From Pseudorhizobium banfieldiae (GTDB taxonomy: Bacteria; Pseudomonadota; Alphaproteobacteria; Rhizobiales; Rhizobiaceae), in the NCBI RefSeq assembly GCF_000967425.1, contig NZ_FO082820.1, positions 2,356,001-2,420,000 of the forward strand: a stretch of DNA of 64,000 nucleotides, in the 5' to 3' direction. Position numbers and translations under genes: made by a program. Of the stretch, positions 26,757 to 35,623 are shown in pieces. The notes below the pieces were generated by a model that was given only the letters and a program-made list of their open reading frames with translations, did no database searches and was not told the DNA's origin. The stretch's first letter is position 1. Each line of letters starts with the position of its first letter.

Positions 26757-26785
26757 CCGGCCGCAGCAAAAAAATCTGCGGCCGG
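26757..26785 (-). terminator. Hairpin with T run in the loop after the BCCT gene
   Basis: CCGGCCGCA (26757-26765) and TGCGGCCGG (26777-26785) pair perfectly; the 11-base loop contains seven consecutive A (T on the minus strand). It lies 10 bases past the BCCT stop and upstream of the YCII gene. The T run lies inside the loop rather than after the stem, which is unusual for an intrinsic terminator. Confidence 0.5.
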
Positions 26786-26794
26786 CAGCCTGCC

Positions 26795-28468
26795 TCAGGC
26801 GGCTTTGGGCGTCCCGGAGAGCGGCCGCGGTTCCGCCATCAGGCCCTTGAACAGGCACCAGGTCGCCGCGAGCAGCACGATGGCAAACGGAAAGCCGGTG
26901 GAGACCGCCATGGCCTGCAGCGCCGCAAGCCCGCCGCCCAGCATCAGGGCGATCGCAACCAGTCCCTCGAACGTCGCCCAGAAGACGCGTTGCGGAACCG
27001 GCGCATTCACCTTGCCGCCGGCCGCGATCGTGTCGATCACCAGCGAGCCGGAATCGGACGAGGTGACGAAGAAGACGATCACCAGGATGATGCCGATCAG
27101 CGAGGTGAGCTGCGTCAGCGGCAGGTGCGCCAGCATCTCGAAGAGCTGGATCTCGAGCGCCGCGTCCTGCACCGAGGTCAGCCCCTGCGAAACCACCTGG
27201 CTGATCGCCGTGCCGCCGAGCGCCGTCATCCAGATCGTCGAGACGAGTGACGGGATGAGCAGCACCGCGATCAGGAACTCGCGCACCGTGCGCCCCCGGC
27301 TGACGCGGGCGATGAACATGCCGACGAAGGGCGACCAGCTGATCCACCAGGCCCAGTAGAAGGCGGTCCAGCCATGCCGGAAGTTGTCATCGTTACGGCC
27401 GAACGGATTCGACAGCGCCGGCAGGTATTCCACATAGGCGAGCAGGTTCAGGAAGAAGTTCCGCAGGATCTGCAGCGTCGGTCCGACCAGGATCACGAAC
27501 ATCAGGAGCAGGAAGGCAAGCGCCATGTTGGCCTCGGAGAGGCGCTTTACGCCCTTGTCCATGCCGGCGATCACCGAGGCGGTGGCGATACCGGTGATGA
27601 TGATGACCAGGAAGACAGTCATGCCGACGCCGGAGGGTAGCCCGAAGAGGAAATTAAGCCCTGCCCCCGCCTGTTCGGCACCGATGCCAAGCGATGTGGA
27701 CAGGCCGAAGATGGTGGCGAAGACGGCCAGGATATCGATCACATGGCCCGGCCAGCCCCAGACGCGCTCGCCAAAGATCGGGTAGAAGACGGAGCGGAGC
27801 GTCAGCGGCAGGCCCTTGTTGTAGGCAAACAGCGCCAGCGACAGCGCGACGACCGCATAGGTCGCCCAGGGATGCAGCGACCAGTGGAAGATAGTGGCGG
27901 CCATGGCGAGACGGCGTGCGCCCTCCTCGTCACCGGGAACGCCACCGAGCGGCGCCCAGTCCGTCCGCACGCCGTCCTCCACCACCGGCCCTTCAAAGGC
28001 GGCGGTGTAATTGCCGAGGGGCTCGGACACGCCGTAGAACATCAACCCGATCCCCATGCCGGCGGCAAAGAGCATCGAGAACCACGACATGCGGCTGTAG
28101 TCCGGCGTTGCATCGGGTCCGCCGAGCCTGACACGCCCGACCGGCAGGAAGATCAGGGCAACGCAGGCAATCACGAAGATATTGCCGGCCAGAAGGAAGA
28201 ACCAGGCGAGGTTCGAGGTCAGCGTGTCGCGAATGGCGGTGAAGACCGGCCCGAGCGTCGTCTGGAACATCAGCGTCAGGAAGGTGAACGCGACGATCGT
28301 CAGCGCCGAGACGCTGAACACGATGTTGTGGATGTCGAGCTCGAAGACGAAGCGCCGCCGGTAGTTGATGTTGTCCTGGCCGATCTCGTACTCGGTATCG
28401 ATGATCTGCGTTCTGCCCTCCGGCGCGGGAATGGCTTCGTCTGCGCTGGAAGCGCTCAGGTCCGTCAT
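26795..28468 (-). CDS. BCCT family betaine/choline/carnitine transporter
   Basis: A 557-residue transporter with 12 membrane helices. The Gly-rich helix MLFAAGMGIGLMFYGVSEP and the signature FYWAWWISWSPFVGMFIARV are diagnostic of the BCCT family, which imports quaternary amines using Na+ or H+. The N-terminal about 55 residues are hydrophilic. The ATG at 28468 follows GGAG at 6-base spacing; two earlier Met codons (28471, 28480) remain possible. Substrate may be glycine betaine or choline, inferred from the family. No betaine-synthesis genes are adjacent. Confidence 0.92.
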   Translation of the reverse strand: MTDLSASSADEAIPAPEGRTQIIDTEYEIGQDNINYRRRFVFELDIHNIVFSVSALTIVAFTFLTLMFQTTLGPVFTAIRDTLTSNLAWFFLLAGNIFVIACVALIFLPVGRVRLGGPDATPDYSRMSWFSMLFAAGMGIGLMFYGVSEPLGNYTAAFEGPVVEDGVRTDWAPLGGVPGDEEGARRLAMAATIFHWSLHPWATYAVVALSLALFAYNKGLPLTLRSVFYPIFGERVWGWPGHVIDILAVFATIFGLSTSLGIGAEQAGAGLNFLFGLPSGVGMTVFLVIIITGIATASVIAGMDKGVKRLSEANMALAFLLLMFVILVGPTLQILRNFFLNLLAYVEYLPALSNPFGRNDDNFRHGWTAFYWAWWISWSPFVGMFIARVSRGRTVREFLIAVLLIPSLVSTIWMTALGGTAISQVVSQGLTSVQDAALEIQLFEMLAHLPLTQLTSLIGIILVIVFFVTSSDSGSLVIDTIAAGGKVNAPVPQRVFWATFEGLVAIALMLGGGLAALQAMAVSTGFPFAIVLLAATWCLFKGLMAEPRPLSGTPKAA

Positions 28469-28745
28469 CATCTGCTCCATTTTCTTCGGCCGGTGCCACG
28501 ACCTTCGGGTCGTCCGGATAGGTTCGGCGAAAGCCGGGGCACGTCGCACACGCTTAATCGCGGCAGCCTCGCCTTGCCCACGCGAAGCGGGAGGCAGGCC
28601 AGCATCAGGAGGGCGTAGATGGCGCAGCCGCCTCGCAAGGGCAACCCCTTCCGCCACATTTCGGCCGCAAAACCTCAGGCGCTCGACTGGCATCCATTAC
28701 CCGGCGCTCTATAGTTCTGCACGACTGCAACGCCTGCGAGGACCT

Positions 28746-29450
28746 ATGGCCGATCTCTCCACGTTCCCGATCACCAGCCGCTGGCCGGCGAAGAACCCGG
28801 ACATCCTCCAGCTCTACTCGGCACCGACACCGAACGGCGTGAAGGTGTCGATCATGCTGGAGGAGACGGGCCTGCCCCACGAACCGCACTACATCGAGAT
28901 CGGCCAGGACGAGACCTGGGATCCGGAATACCTGTCGCTGAACCCGAACGGCAAGATCCCGGCGATCCTCGATCCTGACGGCCCCAACGGGCAGCCTCTG
29001 GCGCTGTTCGAGAGCGGCGCGATCCTGGTCTACCTGGCGGAAAAGACCGGCAAGCTCCTTCCTGCCGATCCAGCCGCACGCTACCAGGCAATCCAGTGGG
29101 TGATGTGGCAGATGGGCGGTATGGGCCCGATGTTCGGCCAGCTCGGCTTCTTCCACAGGTTCGCCGGCAAGGACTACGAGGACAAGCGCCCGCGCGACCG
29201 CTACGCCAAGGAGAGCGCCCGTCTGATCCGGGTACTGGAGACCCGGCTCGGCGGCCGCGACTGGATCATGGGCGACGAGTACACGATCGCCGACATCGCC
29301 ATGCTGGGCTGGGTTCGCAACCTGATCGGCTTCTATGGCGCCGGCGAACTGGTCCAGTACGACGAGTTGAAGCACGTGCCCCTATGGCTGGAGCGAGGTC
29401 TCGCGAGACCCGCGGTAGACCGTGGGCTGACCATTCCGACGAGACCGTAG
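28746..29450 (+). CDS. Glutathione S-transferase, Ure2p/YghU-like
   Basis: A 234-residue GST. The N-terminal domain has LQLYSAPTPNGVKVSIMLEE, with the TPNG turn that replaces the classical Ser/Tyr in YfcG/YghU-type (nu class) enzymes, then NPNGKIPAILD and the glutathione-binding LFESGAILVYLAEK. The C-terminal domain includes MGDEYTIADIAMLGWV. Such enzymes often act as disulfide reductases. GAGG precedes the ATG, 12 bases upstream of which the divergent BCCT region begins to thin out. The next gene (GFA) is 12 bases downstream, so the two are probably cotranscribed. Confidence 0.9.
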   Translation: MADLSTFPITSRWPAKNPDILQLYSAPTPNGVKVSIMLEETGLPHEPHYIEIGQDETWDPEYLSLNPNGKIPAILDPDGPNGQPLALFESGAILVYLAEKTGKLLPADPAARYQAIQWVMWQMGGMGPMFGQLGFFHRFAGKDYEDKRPRDRYAKESARLIRVLETRLGGRDWIMGDEYTIADIAMLGWVRNLIGFYGAGELVQYDELKHVPLWLERGLARPAVDRGLTIPTRP

Positions 29451-29462
29451 GGAGGAGACCTC

Positions 29463-29918
29463 ATGCCCATGCCAGTCCTGCCGATGGAGGGTTCCTGCCG
29501 TTGCGGTCAGGTTCGCATCCGCATCAGCGCGCCGCCGCTTCTGACCATGGCCTGCCACTGCCGCGGCTGCCAGAAGATGAGCGCCAGCGCCTTTTCCTGC
29601 AGCGCCGCCATTCCGTCCGAGGGGTTCGAGGTGCTCGAGGGAGAACCGGTGATCGGCGGCGCACACGGCGACGATGTCCAGCACTACCACTGCCCGCACT
29701 GCAAGAGCTGGATGTTCACCAAGGCGACCTTCATCGATGCCTTTGTCAACATACGACCGACTATGCTCGACGACGCCTCATGGTTTTCCCCCTTTGTCGA
29801 AACCTACACGAGCGCCAAGCTTCCCTGGGCTACGACCAGCGCCACCCACAGCTTCCCGGAGTTCCCGCCCATGGAAGCCTATGAGGCGCTGACGAAGGAG
29901 TTCCTGGCGCGCGCCTGA
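29463..29918 (+). CDS. GFA family (glutathione-dependent formaldehyde-activating-like) protein
   Basis: A 151-residue Mss4-like zinc-binding protein. Cysteine pairs are in GSCRCGQVRI, MACHCRGCQK and YHCPHCKSW, the structural and catalytic zinc sites of the GFA family. Gfa itself was first described as an S-hydroxymethylglutathione-forming enzyme, but this assignment is disputed and most homologues are uncharacterised. GGGAGGAG precedes the ATG at 29463, and the gene follows a GST by 12 bases, consistent with a glutathione-linked function. Confidence 0.85.
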   Translation: MPMPVLPMEGSCRCGQVRIRISAPPLLTMACHCRGCQKMSASAFSCSAAIPSEGFEVLEGEPVIGGAHGDDVQHYHCPHCKSWMFTKATFIDAFVNIRPTMLDDASWFSPFVETYTSAKLPWATTSATHSFPEFPPMEAYEALTKEFLARA

Positions 29919-30006
29919 AAATTTCGCTCCGACGTGTCGGCGCGGCCTCCCCTGAGCCGTCCTTGAAGCACCCGCCCACGCGGGCGAGCAACAGGAGGGT
30001 AATGAG

Positions 30007-30438
30007 ATGGACACGACTGTCGAAGCCAATACGCCACAGCAGGAAGCCGAACCGGTAAAGGGCGGCATTGTCGCCTACCTGCAGGTGGACGGAGCAATGA
30101 AGGCGGCCGACTTTTACAAGCGCGCTCTGGATGCCACCTTCGCGGGCGCCCATCCGCCGGACGATCAGGGCCGGACCATGCACGTGCATCTTTACATCAA
30201 CGGCGGTTCGCTGATGCTGTGCGACCCCTACCCGGACTACGGCTATCCGCTCGAAAAGCCGCAGGCCTTCACGGTCATGCTGCCGGTCGAGGGCATCGAC
30301 ACCTGGTGGAAGCGCGCTGTGGATGCCGGCATGGAGGTGGTGACGGAGCTCCAGGTAATGTTCTGGGGTGACCGCTACGGCCAGCTGCGCGACCCTTTCG
30401 GGGTCCTCTGGGCGATGAACGAGCCCGTGACGTCATAA
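30007..30438 (+). CDS. VOC superfamily (glyoxalase/PhnB-like) protein
   Basis: A 143-residue protein with paired beta-alpha-beta-beta-beta modules. VAYLQVDGAMKAADFYKRAL, MHVHLYINGGSLMLCD and FWGDRYGQLRDPFGVLWAM are typical of the PhnB/YdcE-like VOC branch often misnamed glyoxalase. AGGAGGGT lies ahead of the ATG. Such genes are frequent companions of ECF42-type systems; one lies 4 kb away on the other strand. The substrate is unknown. Confidence 0.85.
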   Translation: MDTTVEANTPQQEAEPVKGGIVAYLQVDGAMKAADFYKRALDATFAGAHPPDDQGRTMHVHLYINGGSLMLCDPYPDYGYPLEKPQAFTVMLPVEGIDTWWKRAVDAGMEVVTELQVMFWGDRYGQLRDPFGVLWAMNEPVTS

Positions 30439-30648
30439 GTTGGCGCATGTCCTGAAGAGAGGGTGGACGGCGCGGCCGCCCGCCCTCGTTCACGCTCCTC
30501 CTCACCCCTTTGTGAGCGGGAGACGCACTATTTTGGGTCGGCTTTTAACTTCCCGGTAACCCTCGCCATCTGTATTAGAGCCTTATCAGAGACGGCTGCG
30601 CAGCGACATGCGGGCCATCATCCACGCACGCAAACAGATGGAGGCAAG

Positions 30649-31140
30649 ATGTTCACCCGGACGTGCTGCTTTGCTCTTTCGCTCATGCTCGGATCGGCCG
30701 CGGTCGCCAGCGCACAGCCCACCAGGATCAAGCAATTCGATGCCTGGGGCGTCTATTCCTATACCCAGAACGGCCAGAAGAACTGCTACGCGCTATCGGT
30801 TCCCGTGACCAAGCAGCCGGGCAACGTCAACCATGGGGACAATTTCGTGCTGGTTGCACCGCAGGGATCGAGCTACGCGCCGCAGGCTATCATGGGCTAC
30901 ACCCTCAATCCGTCGGCCGAGGTCAGGGTACGTGTCGACGACAAGAGCTTTACCATGGCGCCGAAGGACAACGCTGCCTGGGTGAAGAACCAGGCGAATG
31001 AGCCGGAAATGGTCAACGCCATGCGGGCCGGTCGCGAACTCGTCATCGAGGCGACCTCGCAGCGCGGCACCAATACCAGCTATGCCTACTCCCTGAAGGG
31101 CGTGACCGCTGCGCTGAACGAAGTGCGCAAGTGCAACTGA
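30649..31140 (+). CDS. Invasion-associated locus B (IalB) family protein
   Basis: A 163-residue periplasmic or surface protein. A signal peptide (about residues 1-22, ending AVASAQP) is followed by the IalB-type sequence FDAWGVYSYTQNGQKNCYAL and a conserved C-terminal VRKCN Cys. The family was named from Bartonella erythrocyte invasion but is common in free-living Rhizobiales, with unknown biochemical function. GGAGG with 4-base spacing supports the ATG at 30649. A SH3-domain gene follows by 37 bases on the same strand, possibly as one operon. Confidence 0.85.
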   Translation: MFTRTCCFALSLMLGSAAVASAQPTRIKQFDAWGVYSYTQNGQKNCYALSVPVTKQPGNVNHGDNFVLVAPQGSSYAPQAIMGYTLNPSAEVRVRVDDKSFTMAPKDNAAWVKNQANEPEMVNAMRAGRELVIEATSQRGTNTSYAYSLKGVTAALNEVRKCN

Positions 31141-31177
31141 TCGCGGCGAAGCTCGCCTGCACGACATTCGCACCCGC

Positions 31178-31729
31178 ATGAACGGCAGAAGATTTACACT
31201 CCATTGCGCGGCCGGTCTCGTTGCAGTCGCCGCCCTGCTGGCCGGCCTGCCGCTGGCAATCGCTGCGGATGCCGGCTCCGGCTTCCGCAGCGGCCGGGAA
31301 ACCGGCTACGCCGTTCCACGGTTTGTCTCGCTGAAGGCTGCCAAGGCGCGCATGCGCATCGGTCCGTCCACCGATTATGCCACCAGCTGGCTCTATACGC
31401 AGCGAGGCCTGCCGCTGGAAATCACCGAGGAATACGGCAACTGGCGCCGCGTACGCGACTTCGAGGGCGTCAGCGGCTGGATGTCCGGAGCGCTTCTGTC
31501 CGGAGACCGGACGGCCATCGTCGGGCCATGGCTCGACGAACCGATCCCGCTCAGACGATCCGCTTCGTCCGGCGCAGCGGTCCGGGCACAGCTCTCCCCC
31601 AGGGTCTTGATGCAGGTGAAGACCTGCGACGGCCGGTGGTGCGAGGTCAGCCTGCCACGCAACGGCGTCGAAGGCTATGTCGACCAGTCGTCTCTCTGGG
31701 GCGTCTATCCCGGCGAGCGCTTCAAATAG
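31178..31729 (+). CDS. Exported SH3-domain protein
   Basis: A 183-residue protein with a signal peptide (cleavage near residue 29, PLAIAADAG). It carries two bacterial SH3-like domains: the first around SLKAAKARMRIGPSTDYATS to VSGWMSGALL, the second from about residue 115 to the end, with WCEVSLPRNGVEGYVDQSSL. Such domains bind peptidoglycan or other surface ligands. It is located 37 bases after the IalB gene, suggesting a shared envelope role. Catalytic activity is not indicated. Confidence 0.82.
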   Translation: MNGRRFTLHCAAGLVAVAALLAGLPLAIAADAGSGFRSGRETGYAVPRFVSLKAAKARMRIGPSTDYATSWLYTQRGLPLEITEEYGNWRRVRDFEGVSGWMSGALLSGDRTAIVGPWLDEPIPLRRSASSGAAVRAQLSPRVLMQVKTCDGRWCEVSLPRNGVEGYVDQSSLWGVYPGERFK

Positions 31730-31742
31730 CACCCGGGCGCCG

Positions 31743-33236
31743 TCATCCTCCGGTCAGGGTCCGCCTGACGGCGTCCTTCCAGCCGCGGATCTTCGCCTCC
31801 CTCACATCATCGTCCATCTGCGGCTCGAAGCAGCGCTGGCGGGCCCAGCGGCGCGCGAACTCTTCCCTCCCCGGCCAGACGCCCGCCTTTGAACCGGCAA
31901 GCCAGGCGGCGCCAAGAGCCGTGGTCTCGAGGATGGTCGGGCGATCGACGGGGGCGTCGAGCAGATCGGCGAGCCGCTGCATCGTCCAGTCGGAGGCTAC
32001 CATGCCGCCGTCCACCCGCAGCACAGTCTGCCGGCCATCGCTCTGCCAGTCCTTGTGCATGGCATCGAGGAGGTCGCGGGTCTGGTAGCAGACCGCCTCC
32101 AGCGCAGCCCGCGACAGTTCCGCCGGCCCCGTATTGCGGGTGAGGCCGAAGATCGCGCCGCGCGCTTCGGCGTCCCAATGGGGGGCGCCGAGGCCGGTAA
32201 AGGCCGGCACGAGATAGACGGCCTGCTCCGGATCTGCACTGTCGGCCAGTTGCCCGGTCTGTTCCGCCTTGCGGATGATCCCCAGCCCGTCGCGCAGCCA
32301 TTGCACGGCGGCGCCGGCGATGAAGATCGAGCCTTCCAGCGCATAGGTGGTTTCGCCGTCCAGGCGGTAGGCGATTGTCGTCAGCAGGCGGTTCTTAGAT
32401 GGCACGATCTCGGAGCCTGTGTTCAGCACCGCGAAGCAGCCGGTCCCATAGGTGGACTTGATCATGCCGGGCTCGAAGCAGGCCTGACCGATCGTCGCCG
32501 CCTGCTGGTCGCCGGCAACCCCGAGGATCGGGATTGCTGCGCCGAACAGCCGCTCGTCGGTTACCCCGAAATCATCGGCGCAATCCTTCACTTCCGGCAG
32601 CATGGCGGCGGGAATGTCCAGGATCGCGAGAAGGTCATCGTCCCAACGGTTCTCCGCGATGTTGTAGATCAGCGTGCGCGAGGCATTGGTGGCGTCGGTG
32701 ACGAAACTCCGGCCACCGGTCAGCCGCCAGATGAGGTAGGTGTCGATGGTGCCGAAGCAGAGGTCGCCATTCGCCGCCCGCGACCTGGCACCCTCGACGT
32801 TCTTGAGCAACCAGGAGAGCTTCGTACCGGAAAAATAAGGATCGAGTAGCAGGCCGGTCCTTTCTGTGAAGAGCGTCTCCAGCCCCTCCCCCTTCATCCG
32901 CTCGCAGTCGCCCGCCGTACGCCGGTCCTGCCAGACGATGGCATTGTGGATCGCCTGGCCGGTCTCGCGCTCCCAGACCACGACCGTCTCGCGCTGGTTG
33001 GTGATGCCGATCGCGGCAATGTCGGAGGCCCGGATGCCGGCCTTGCGGATCGCCTGGCGGATCGTCAGCACCACGCTCCCCCAGATTTCCTCGGGGTCGT
33101 GTTCGACCCAGCCGGACTTCGGGAAGATCTGCGTGAACTCCTTCTGGCCGACCCCGGCGATCTTCATGTTCCCGTCGAAAACGATCGCGCGACTGGACGT
33201 CGTTCCCTGGTCGATCGCCAGCACATAACCAGCCAT
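31743..33236 (-). CDS. glpK: Glycerol kinase
   Basis: A 497-residue FGGY-family kinase that phosphorylates glycerol with ATP. The phosphate-1 loop [15 protein letters not shown], the substrate pocket [11 protein letters not shown], the second nucleotide loop [14 protein letters not shown] and the FGGY signature [18 protein letters not shown] are intact. The ATG at 33236 has AGGAGGGACC upstream. No glpF or glpD lies in the window, which suggests a scattered glycerol system. Family assignment is firm. Confidence 0.95.
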   Translation of the reverse strand: MAGYVLAIDQGTTSSRAIVFDGNMKIAGVGQKEFTQIFPKSGWVEHDPEEIWGSVVLTIRQAIRKAGIRASDIAAIGITNQRETVVVWERETGQAIHNAIVWQDRRTAGDCERMKGEGLETLFTERTGLLLDPYFSGTKLSWLLKNVEGARSRAANGDLCFGTIDTYLIWRLTGGRSFVTDATNASRTLIYNIAENRWDDDLLAILDIPAAMLPEVKDCADDFGVTDERLFGAAIPILGVAGDQQAATIGQACFEPGMIKSTYGTGCFAVLNTGSEIVPSKNRLLTTIAYRLDGETTYALEGSIFIAGAAVQWLRDGLGIIRKAEQTGQLADSADPEQAVYLVPAFTGLGAPHWDAEARGAIFGLTRNTGPAELSRAALEAVCYQTRDLLDAMHKDWQSDGRQTVLRVDGGMVASDWTMQRLADLLDAPVDRPTILETTALGAAWLAGSKAGVWPGREEFARRWARQRCFEPQMDDDVREAKIRGWKDAVRRTLTGG

Positions 33237-33400
33237 AGGTCCCTCCTCATGCTCCTCATTCCTGGCCAAGGTTTGAGCAGATGCGCAGAAGGGCTGTCAA
33301 CGGCAGAGGCCGAAAGGATGGAACGCCGACAAAGCCTTGGAACAAATATCGTCGTCAGCCGTAACAGTCGTGTCCGACCCACTCGCATCGAGGCGCCGAG

Positions 33401-33847
33401 ATGACCACCACCTATACCACCACCACGACCGGAAGGGCCGGGTTTCCACTTCGGACCTTCTTCGTGCCCTTTCCCTTCGTCTGTTTCACGCTCGCACTGG
33501 TAACCGACATCGCCTACTGGCGAACCTCGTTCCTGATGTGGAGCAACTTCTCGTCCTGGCTTCTCTTCTTCGGCCTGATCGTCGGCGCCGTTGGTTTGCT
33601 GGCCGGGCTCGTCGACATGCTGCGCCGCTCGACGCGCATCCTGGGGCCCGGTTGGGCAGCCGCCATCGGCTATGCCCTGATGCTTGCCGTGGCCGTCGTC
33701 AACAGCTTCGTCCATGCAGGCGACGGCTGGACCGCAGTCGTGCCGAACGGCCTCATCCTTTCCGTCGTCACCGTCGTGCTGGCGGTCCTGACCGTGATCC
33801 TTGCCGCCCGCCGACGGTCCCGCGTGATCTGGAGTGTCGAACGATGA
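33401..33847 (+). CDS. DUF2231 membrane protein
   Basis: A 148-residue protein with four membrane helices (FFVPFPFVCFTLALVTDIAYW, NFSSWLLFFGLIVGAVGLLAG, AAIGYALMLAVAVVNSFVH, LILSVVTVVLAVLTVILAA). The fold and the FVPFPFVCFTLALVTDI motif match DUF2231, a predicted redox-associated membrane family. Its TGA overlaps the ATG of the sorbosone-dehydrogenase-like lipoprotein by 4 bases, so the two are translationally coupled; it probably anchors or supplies electrons to that dehydrogenase, which is inference. Confidence 0.85.
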   Translation: MTTTYTTTTTGRAGFPLRTFFVPFPFVCFTLALVTDIAYWRTSFLMWSNFSSWLLFFGLIVGAVGLLAGLVDMLRRSTRILGPGWAAAIGYALMLAVAVVNSFVHAGDGWTAVVPNGLILSVVTVVLAVLTVILAARRRSRVIWSVER

Positions 33848-35508
33848 CTTTTATGAGCAGAACCTCCACCCTCGCCACAGTCTCGCTCCTGGCGCTCTCG
33901 CTTGTGGGCTGCAGTGAAGAGAACGGCAATTTCGACGTCAGCCAGCAGATTGGCCCCGACCCGGTGCTGCCCGAGCCATCGACGGAACTCCTCCCGGACC
34001 TGAAGGTGGCCGAAGTGGTCGGCTGGCAGGACGGCGAGACCCCCACCGTGCCCGAAGGGCTGACGATCTCCGCCTACGCCACCGATCTTGCCAATCCGCG
34101 CACCGTGCACACGCTGCCGAACGGCGACGTCCTCGTGGTGCAGGGCAAGGCACCGGAAGGCAAGCCGACCGAGCGGCCCAAGGACTATGTGCGCGGCTTC
34201 ATCATGTCGATGGCCCGTGGCGGAGGCGGTGGCGCCCAGAAGGAGAGCAATCTCATCACTCTGCTGCGCGATACGAACCGTGACGGCGAGGTGGATGAGC
34301 GCCACGACCTGTTGACCAAGCTGAACTCGCCCTTCGGCGTGGCCTGGGCCGATGATACGCTCTACGTCGCCGCTGCCGACGCCATCCTCGCCTATCCATA
34401 CCGGCTCGGCGAGACGACCATTGGCGGCGAACCTGACGTGCTGACCCCTCTTCCTGGCGGGCCGATCAACCACCACTGGACCAAGGACCTGGCACTCAGC
34501 CCGGACGGCCGCTTCCTCTACGCCTCCGTCGGCTCCAATTCCAATGCCGGGGAACGCGGGCTGGAGGCCGAGAAAGGCCGTGCCGCCATCTGGCAGGTCG
34601 ACCGGGAAACCGGTGCCTCGCGCATCTTTGCCTCGGGGCTACGCAACCCGAACGGCCTCACCTTTCATCCCGAGTCCGGGGAACTCTGGGCCGTCATCAA
34701 CGAGCGCGACGAACTCGGCCCGAACCTTGTTCCCGACTACATGACATCCGTCCAGGACGGAGGCTTCTACGGCTGGCCCTGGAGCTATTTCGGCGACCAC
34801 GTGGACGAACGCGTGCATCCGCCGCGGCCGGAGCTGGTCGAGAAGGCAATCAAGCCCGACTATGCGCTGTCGAGCCACGTGGCTGCCCTCGGCATGACCT
34901 TCACCAACGGATCGGCCATGCCGGAACCCTATGCCAACGGCGCCTTCGTCGGCGAGCACGGCAGCTGGAACCGTAGCGCCTTCAACGGCTACAAGGTCGT
35001 CTATATCCCCTTCGAGAACGGCAAGCCGTCCGGCATGGCGCAGGACGTGGTGACCGGCTTCCTCGACGGCGACAATGCCCGCGGCAGGCCGGTCGGTGTC
35101 GGGATCGACGGTACGGGAGCACTGCTCGTCGCCGATGATTCCGGCAACACGGTCTGGCGCGTTGCACCGGCCGACGGCACGACCATTCCGGAGCCGATTG
35201 CCACGGACCAGCCGCCGCAGGGTGCAGCAAGCGGTGCCGCCCCCGCTGGAGCCGGCACGGCTGCGCCCTCTCCGGCGACAGAACCGGGCACCGCTGAGGG
35301 CACGGCACCCGCAGCCGCTCCGCCTGCAACAGCTCCGGACACGCCGCCTGCGGCGATCCCGGGCGCTGTTCCGGCGGAGCCTGCGAACCCCGAAACCCCG
35401 CCGGCCGGTGAGGCTCCCGAAGCCGCGCCAGATGGCGAGCGCCCGGCGCCGCCGCAGACGGACGTGCCGGCGACTGAACCTGAAGCGGCCGTCCAGCCGG
35501 GCGGCTGA
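33844..35508 (+). CDS. Lipoprotein, PQQ-dependent sorbosone-dehydrogenase-like, with Pro/Ala-rich tail
   Basis: A 554-residue protein. The lipobox LSLVGC puts the lipidated Cys at residue 23. The central about 420 residues form a six-bladed beta-propeller of the glucose/sorbosone dehydrogenase family (LANPRTVHTLPNGDVLVVQG, PFGVAWADDTLYVA, FASGLRNPNGLTFHP, GAFVGEHGSWNR). About 100 residues at the C-terminus consist of Ala, Pro, Gly, Thr and Glu only, probably a disordered or cell-wall-reaching stalk. Likely a periplasmic quinoprotein sugar or aldose oxidase. The DUF2231 gene overlaps it by 4 bases. PQQ use is inferred from family, not from a binding motif. Confidence 0.82.
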   Translation: MTFMSRTSTLATVSLLALSLVGCSEENGNFDVSQQIGPDPVLPEPSTELLPDLKVAEVVGWQDGETPTVPEGLTISAYATDLANPRTVHTLPNGDVLVVQGKAPEGKPTERPKDYVRGFIMSMARGGGGGAQKESNLITLLRDTNRDGEVDERHDLLTKLNSPFGVAWADDTLYVAAADAILAYPYRLGETTIGGEPDVLTPLPGGPINHHWTKDLALSPDGRFLYASVGSNSNAGERGLEAEKGRAAIWQVDRETGASRIFASGLRNPNGLTFHPESGELWAVINERDELGPNLVPDYMTSVQDGGFYGWPWSYFGDHVDERVHPPRPELVEKAIKPDYALSSHVAALGMTFTNGSAMPEPYANGAFVGEHGSWNRSAFNGYKVVYIPFENGKPSGMAQDVVTGFLDGDNARGRPVGVGIDGTGALLVADDSGNTVWRVAPADGTTIPEPIATDQPPQGAASGAAPAGAGTAAPSPATEPGTAEGTAPAAAPPATAPDTPPAAIPGAVPAEPANPETPPAGEAPEAAPDGERPAPPQTDVPATEPEAAVQPGG

Positions 35509-35623
35509 TCAAGGTCCTTCCTTTCGGCTGCCTTCTCCCCGGCGGCCGGCATCTCGCTCGCTGCCACTGATGGACTGGCGGCGAGCGACATGGCATCGTC
35601 CCGGCGAAGCGAACGAGGGGAAC

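Noticed and set aside
35200..35500. Repetitive GC-rich stretch that might be a tandem repeat or CRISPR-like array
   Set aside because: It is the coding sequence of a Pro/Ala-rich protein tail, with irregular unit lengths and no constant repeat or spacers.
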